Part shown: piece after piece, positions 60,111 through 64,000 of the stretch
How the letters are laid out: each line of letters begins with the position of its first letter
How positions within the stretch are numbered: the stretch's first letter is position 1
NCBI RefSeq assembly: GCF_965227785.1
Contig: NZ_OZ245785.1
Span: 1,488,001-1,552,000, forward strand
From: Gracilimonas sp965227785
Lineage (GTDB): Bacteria; Bacteroidota; Rhodothermia; Balneolales; Balneolaceae
DNA length: 64,000 nucleotides
Reading direction: 5' to 3'
Notes under the pieces: generated by a model
Told to the model about the DNA's origin: nothing
What the model saw: only the letters and a program-made list of their open reading frames with translations
The model's database searches: none
Program-made: the position numbers and the translations under genes

Positions 60111-61525
60111 GTCAGTTTTTACCGGATAGCTTCCTTCCCTTTGTCCCTGATGTAATCCAGATCACCTACCTGATTGCGACCTTCTTTTTTATTCGCGGGT
60201 TGAAGTTATTGAACTCCCCCGCCACTGCCCGAAAGGGAAATCAATATGCAGCCATTGGGATGTTGATTGGAATTATCGTCACCCTATTTGACCAACAAAT
60301 CATTTCTTTTGAGTGGATTGTGGGCGGCGTTGTTCTGGGTGGATTGATCGGAGCTGTACTTGCCAAAAAAGTAGCCATGACCGCCATGCCGGAACTTGTT
60401 GCTGTATTCAACGGATTTGGTGGTGGCGCCTCGGCATTGGTTGCCTGGGGTGAATTTTCCCGCCTGACCGATCCCATCGTCATGTCGCCCGACAGTTTAG
60501 TTACAACGGGATTAGGAATCTTTATCGGAGCTTTAACCTTTACCGGAAGCTTTATCGCTTTTGGCAAACTGAAAGGGTTTATCTCCGGAAATGCGATCAC
60601 CTTTCCTGGTTTGAATGTAATCAATATCGGGTCTATAATCGGAGTGGTAGCCCTGATTGGAGTCTTCACTTTCGATCCCACCAACCAAACCATTTTCTGG
60701 ATTATTCTCGGGCTTTCCTTATTGATTGGAATCACCTCCGTCATCCCCATTGGCGGTGCTGATATGCCGGTTGTGATTTCCCTGCTCAACTCCTACTCAG
60801 GAATTGCAGCTTCCATGGCCGGATTTGTGATCGGGAATAATCTCCTCATTATTGCCGGGGCATTGGTGGGTGCAGCCGGACTCATTCTCACCCAAATAAT
60901 GTGTAAAGCCATGAACCGTTCTCTGGCTAACGTTATTTTCGGCGCTTTTGGGGGCGATTCCGGTAGCGGTTCAAGTGGGGAAGAAGGCGATAAAACTGTT
61001 CGCGAGACTACCGCTGATGATTTAGCCATTCAGGTTGCCCATGCCTCTAAAGTTGTCATTGTACCTGGATATGGACTTGCCGTTGCTCAGGCTCAGCATG
61101 TTATTAAAGAAGTAGCCGGAAAACTGGAAGACCGGGGAGTGCAGGTTAAATACGGCATCCACCCCGTAGCCGGACGCATGCCCGGACACATGAACGTACT
61201 GTTAGCCGAAGCGGATGTCCCTTATGATCAGCTGATGGATATGGATCAAATTAACCCGGAATTTAAAACAACCGATGTGGTCTTGGTGATTGGCGCCAAT
61301 GATGTGGTAAATCCGGTAGCCAAAACCGAACCCGGAAGTCCTATCTACGGCATGCCGATCCTCAATGTGGACGAAGCCAAACGAACGGTGGTTTTTAAGC
61401 GTAGCTTAAGCCCCGGTTATGCAGGCATCGACAACCCGCTGTTCTATGACGAAAAGAACCAGATGTTCTTCGGGGATGCCAAGAAGAGTTTACAGGCATT
61501 GAATGAAGCTTTGAATGATGTTTAA
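60107..61525 (+). CDS. pntB: NAD(P) transhydrogenase subunit beta
   Basis: 472 residues. About nine membrane helices (to about residue 265) are followed by the NADP(H)-binding domain III: VVIVPGYGLAVAQAQHVIKE, VKYGIHPVAGRMPGHMNVLLAEA, VVLVIGANDVVNPVAKTEPGSPIYGMPI. These are canonical. With PntAA and PntAB it couples proton import to NADPH production from NADH. The ATG overlaps pntAB, so translation is coupled. Last gene of the operon; the 93 bases after it show no clear terminator, and beyond them the AT-rich island begins. Confidence 0.96.
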   Translation: MSQFLPDSFLPFVPDVIQITYLIATFFFIRGLKLLNSPATARKGNQYAAIGMLIGIIVTLFDQQIISFEWIVGGVVLGGLIGAVLAKKVAMTAMPELVAVFNGFGGGASALVAWGEFSRLTDPIVMSPDSLVTTGLGIFIGALTFTGSFIAFGKLKGFISGNAITFPGLNVINIGSIIGVVALIGVFTFDPTNQTIFWIILGLSLLIGITSVIPIGGADMPVVISLLNSYSGIAASMAGFVIGNNLLIIAGALVGAAGLILTQIMCKAMNRSLANVIFGAFGGDSGSGSSGEEGDKTVRETTADDLAIQVAHASKVVIVPGYGLAVAQAQHVIKEVAGKLEDRGVQVKYGIHPVAGRMPGHMNVLLAEADVPYDQLMDMDQINPEFKTTDVVLVIGANDVVNPVAKTEPGSPIYGMPILNVDEAKRTVVFKRSLSPGYAGIDNPLFYDEKNQMFFGDAKKSLQALNEALNDV

Positions 61526-61618
61526 TTCCGCATCATGTGAACTTGAAAATAGTTAATCTGCTCAATTGCTGGTGCTTTGCTAAAAATAACACACAGCTAA
61601 TTAACAAATCCTTTTATA

Positions 61619-62416
61619 TCATCTTGAAAATTTGAGTAGCACTGTTTTACTAGAATTGTATAAGAAGAGCAAAAGTAGTATTAAAAAAATGAGTGGATAG
61701 TAAATCTGCTTACTAGAGTAAGATGCATCAAATGATAAAAGTAAATAGTGATAGGCCATGCTTAATAGATCTGGTAAGATATTAACATATTCTACATAAA
61801 TTGAATACCCCATAAGAGGCCTAACTGCAAAATTTAACAAAGAAATTATGATGACAATAAAAAATGTCAATAAGCTGGAAGATGTTGATTTTGAAGATAG
61901 AAAATATATAGAATCATATATGCCAATCAACAGAATAGATATAATAAATAATACATGTATATTTTTTAGAAGAGGAAAAATGAACATAAAATCTTTAATA
62001 AGATAAATAGAAAGTAAGGACATAACTACAAAAAGATCGATCATAAAAATATCCACAACTCTTTTTAGCAAAAAATAAGTATATATCTTTACACTCGATA
62101 CATTATTTACATATAGTAGTTTCATTGAAGTTTTATTAAAAAAAACTTCGGATTGCATATTCAACCAATAGATTTTTATTGCATAAACAATATAGATTAA
62201 TATTGAAAGAGTGTTTGAATACATAACAACACTAATTTCTCTATTATCAAATACAATTTTTGAAGGGCTAGAAAAATTATTCCATTTCACATCAAAGTAT
62301 GCAGCTATATAACCATAAACTAGTATGTAACTCAACAACAATATGCCAAATGCATACTTGTTGGAAATTTTATTACTAGTTAAACCTTTCGAGATATTGT
62401 AAACTCTAGCTAACAT
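61619..62416 (-). CDS. Membrane protein, probable ABC permease partner (AT-rich cassette)
   Basis: 265 residues from the ATG at 62416 (a GTG one codon upstream is also possible). It has about six or seven long hydrophobic helices with few charges and a Ser/Tyr/Ile-rich, AT-biased composition. No permease motif was recognised. Its position 4 bases after the ABC ATPase stop on the same strand makes it the likely membrane partner of that ATPase. Codon use is clearly richer in A/T than the pnt genes beside it. Function cannot be told from sequence alone. Confidence 0.7.
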   Translation of the reverse strand: MLARVYNISKGLTSNKISNKYAFGILLLSYILVYGYIAAYFDVKWNNFSSPSKIVFDNREISVVMYSNTLSILIYIVYAIKIYWLNMQSEVFFNKTSMKLLYVNNVSSVKIYTYFLLKRVVDIFMIDLFVVMSLLSIYLIKDFMFIFPLLKNIHVLFIISILLIGIYDSIYFLSSKSTSSSLLTFFIVIIISLLNFAVRPLMGYSIYVEYVNILPDLLSMAYHYLLLSFDASYSSKQIYYPLIFLILLLLFLYNSSKTVLLKFSR

Positions 62417-62420
62417 CACT

Positions 62421-63116
62421 CTAAATTAAGCTTAGCAATTCATTATACTCTAATCTTTCATCTTTTAAAATCACTCTTGTAATTCTTCCATTTCTCATGC
62501 TAATGACCCTATCAAATCTGTTATTTATAGTAGCTATTTCATGACTTGAAATAATTATAATCCTCCCCTTCTTTGCTTCATTAATCAATACCTCTATTAG
62601 ATATTCTTTACTTATGGTATCTAAACCTTCGAGGGGTTCATCGAGTACTAGTAAATCAGACTCCGATGAAAGCACGATCGAAATTAATATTAACTTCTTC
62701 ATCCCCTTTGATAAATGCCCTATTTCCTTAGCATCAAAACTATCTAACTCAAATTTCTCGCATATATATTTATGGAGACTTTTATTAAATCTTTGCTCAG
62801 CTTCCAAAAGCATTCTAAAACTATTTTGAAAGTCTTTGATTCTAATTCCCCTAGGCATCTCTAATTCTTCCGGGAGATATGTTTTTTTGAGGTTTTTGGC
62901 ACTTAGGTTTTCACCATCTTTCAAAAATGTGCAAGTTCCATTATAGCTTCTATTTAAATTCAACAAACATTCAATAAGACTTGACTTTCCCGCCCCATTT
63001 CTTCCATAAATCAGATATGTAAATCCTGAATTAAAAGTAATAGATACATCTTCTAAAACTTTTTTTTTGCCTGCATCTAAACAAAGGCTATCAATCTTAA
63101 TCTCAAAATCACTCAT
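62421..63116 (-). CDS. ABC transporter ATP-binding protein (AT-rich cassette)
   Basis: 231 residues. Walker A GRNGAGKS at 38-45, signature-like LSKGMKKLILISIVL (the first GG of LSGGQ is KG), Walker B LLVLDEPLEGLD, and the H-loop IISSHE. The domain is complete. LSKGMKK-type signatures occur in small exporters such as those for peptides or antibiotics. Its ATG overlaps the beta-propeller gene's stop by 8 bases, and a membrane protein follows 4 bases later. AT-rich like its neighbours. Confidence 0.88.
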   Translation of the reverse strand: MSDFEIKIDSLCLDAGKKKVLEDVSITFNSGFTYLIYGRNGAGKSSLIECLLNLNRSYNGTCTFLKDGENLSAKNLKKTYLPEELEMPRGIRIKDFQNSFRMLLEAEQRFNKSLHKYICEKFELDSFDAKEIGHLSKGMKKLILISIVLSSESDLLVLDEPLEGLDTISKEYLIEVLINEAKKGRIIIISSHEIATINNRFDRVISMRNGRITRVILKDERLEYNELLSLI

Positions 63117-64000
63117 TTATCATAAAGTTATAGATGACTATTCTCTGCAATGTATCTTCTACAGCAACGAGTTTATCTTCAGAAAAAAACTTGTAATAGT
63201 TCACACTACTTGGAACATGATATGAATATAAGTATTCACCAGAATCGCTAAATACATGCCCTTTCTTTCTCTTCGCTTTTGGCGTACTGATGTGATCATC
63301 ATAAAAGTACAAATGAATATTATTACTACTTTTAGATATATTTTTAGTAGCGAATTTGACTGAGTCTCGATTTATAACTGGTAAGCTAATTAAATCTGAC
63401 ATCCCATATCCTACTTTATAAATAGCAAGCCTTGGATCAAATGTGTAGGAAATAAAGAAATTATTATTTGTATAAATGGCTTCTTTAAATGTCAAGTTAT
63501 TACCTGGCCAATCTTCTACAAACTTTAAACTTCTAGTTAAGCTTCCATCAAAATGCATTATGTCAATTCCCTCTTTGATATGGTAAAACACAGCGATCTC
63601 GTCTTGTGAATAACAAACAATTTCCTCAGGAATAGCATCTAATAGAACTGAGCTGATATAATTTAAATCAATATCATACACCTGATATCTTGCGGCCTTA
63701 AGTTCGAAAGCGATCAAATTATTCTCATCGCATATTAATAGACTAGGCTTAGCTTCTACGTCATATTCATTTGGACCATCACCAATTCCACCTGTTTGAT
63801 TTACAACACTATCATTTACAATTTTAACTATAGAGCCACTGTTTTGGTCGAATCCAAAGAATTGACCATTTTTTGAGGCTACTATATCTATAAAACTATA
63901 GTCAGAGCTATCTCCGTCAAAGCTAAAAACTTTCTCAAAAAATACCGTTCTATATTTTACATCATTAGGTCCAATCTCTGTAATTGTTTTGTCATGATGA
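63109..64000 (-). CDS. Six-bladed beta-propeller protein, partial (runs off right edge)
   Basis: The minus-strand frame is open from the stop at 63109 through 64000, 297 residues, with no start in the window; an internal TTG at 63717 is not the start. Repeated blades are visible, such as SSLxxNLITFD-like strands, FGFDQNSGSIVKI and VVNQTGGIGDGPNEYDVEA. The IGxGPNEY phrase is typical of Bacteroidota six-bladed beta-propellers, many of them lipoproteins. The protein may bind a peptide or lipid. It overlaps the ABC ATPase gene by 8 bases. The N-terminus, with any signal or lipobox, is outside the window. Confidence 0.8.
   Translation of the reverse strand, partial: HHDKTITEIGPNDVKYRTVFFEKVFSFDGDSSDYSFIDIVASKNGQFFGFDQNSGSIVKIVNDSVVNQTGGIGDGPNEYDVEAKPSLLICDENNLIAFELKAARYQVYDIDLNYISSVLLDAIPEEIVCYSQDEIAVFYHIKEGIDIMHFDGSLTRSLKFVEDWPGNNLTFKEAIYTNNNFFISYTFDPRLAIYKVGYGMSDLISLPVINRDSVKFATKNISKSSNNIHLYFYDDHISTPKAKRKKGHVFSDSGEYLYSYHVPSSVNYYKFFSEDKLVAVEDTLQRIVIYNFMINE

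Noticed and set aside
1..64000. CRISPR arrays, tRNA or rRNA genes, and complete insertion sequences
   Set aside because: None could be recognised by eye: no regular repeat-spacer pattern, no tRNA-like T-loop in a cloverleaf context, and no transposase motif.

Overview
The window reads as a chromosomal stretch of a marine or halophilic member of the Bacteroidota/Balneolota group, most likely Balneolaceae (inference; no rRNA gene is present to confirm it). The reasons are a C-terminal secretion/sorting tail of the type IX style on a large LamG protein, -7 promoter boxes of the TAnnTTTG type (TATCTTTG, TACCTTTG) in front of several housekeeping genes, frequent TTG starts, many lipoproteins, and a Na+/H+ antiporter plus a sodium:solute symporter. 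Most of the window has moderate G+C. The last 2.4 kb is visibly AT-rich. No tRNA, rRNA, CRISPR array or insertion sequence was recognised.

Layout. 1-9.6 kb: an OprB-type porin cut by the left edge, a ZIP metal transporter, an outer-membrane-like protein, MscS, a peroxiredoxin-like protein, a YgjP-type metallopeptidase, DoxX, a four-gene ECF sigma module with two Spy/CpxP-like proteins that resembles CnrYXH, and rlmN. 9.6-18.3 kb (mostly minus strand): the lepA-hypothetical-lepB operon, hisE, and an AttEFGH-like ABC operon. 18.4-33.5 kb: a 1190-residue triple-LamG surface protein, a lipoprotein-like alpha/beta hydrolase, hisA, a serpin, a short AMP-binding protein, hisF, a DtxR regulator, a membrane SpoIIE-type phosphatase, an NRDE protein, a small lipoprotein and NhaC. 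33.6-46.3 kb: a tandem M14 pair in which the first member has lost every catalytic residue, gltX, a WbqC-like protein, a 39-residue membrane ORF in front of a sodium:solute symporter, two YdeI/DUF1801 paralogues, a fatty acid hydroxylase and a zincin. 46.4-61.5 kb: a scpB-rluB-hydrolase operon, a GCS2-CBS plus aspartoacylase-like operon, priA, a 29-residue membrane ORF, a four-helix-bundle protein between inverted repeats, comM, a DUF4342 protein, trxB and the pntAA-pntAB-pntB transhydrogenase operon. 61.6-64 kb: an AT-rich beta-propeller/ABC ATPase/membrane-protein cassette that continues past the right edge.

How the genes fit together. The his genes are dispersed: hisE, hisA and hisF lie in three separate places. 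The ECF module, the Att-like operon, the M14 pair, the GCS2-CBS operon and the right-edge cassette are the multi-gene units most likely to have a specific joint function. Intergenic regions repeatedly carry inverted or word-like repeats, often between convergent genes; some are likely terminators. One family (39575, 54745, 55164, 59764) recurs and brackets the four-helix-bundle gene.

Functions are assigned by reading motifs and recalling family patterns. No database search or structure prediction was run.
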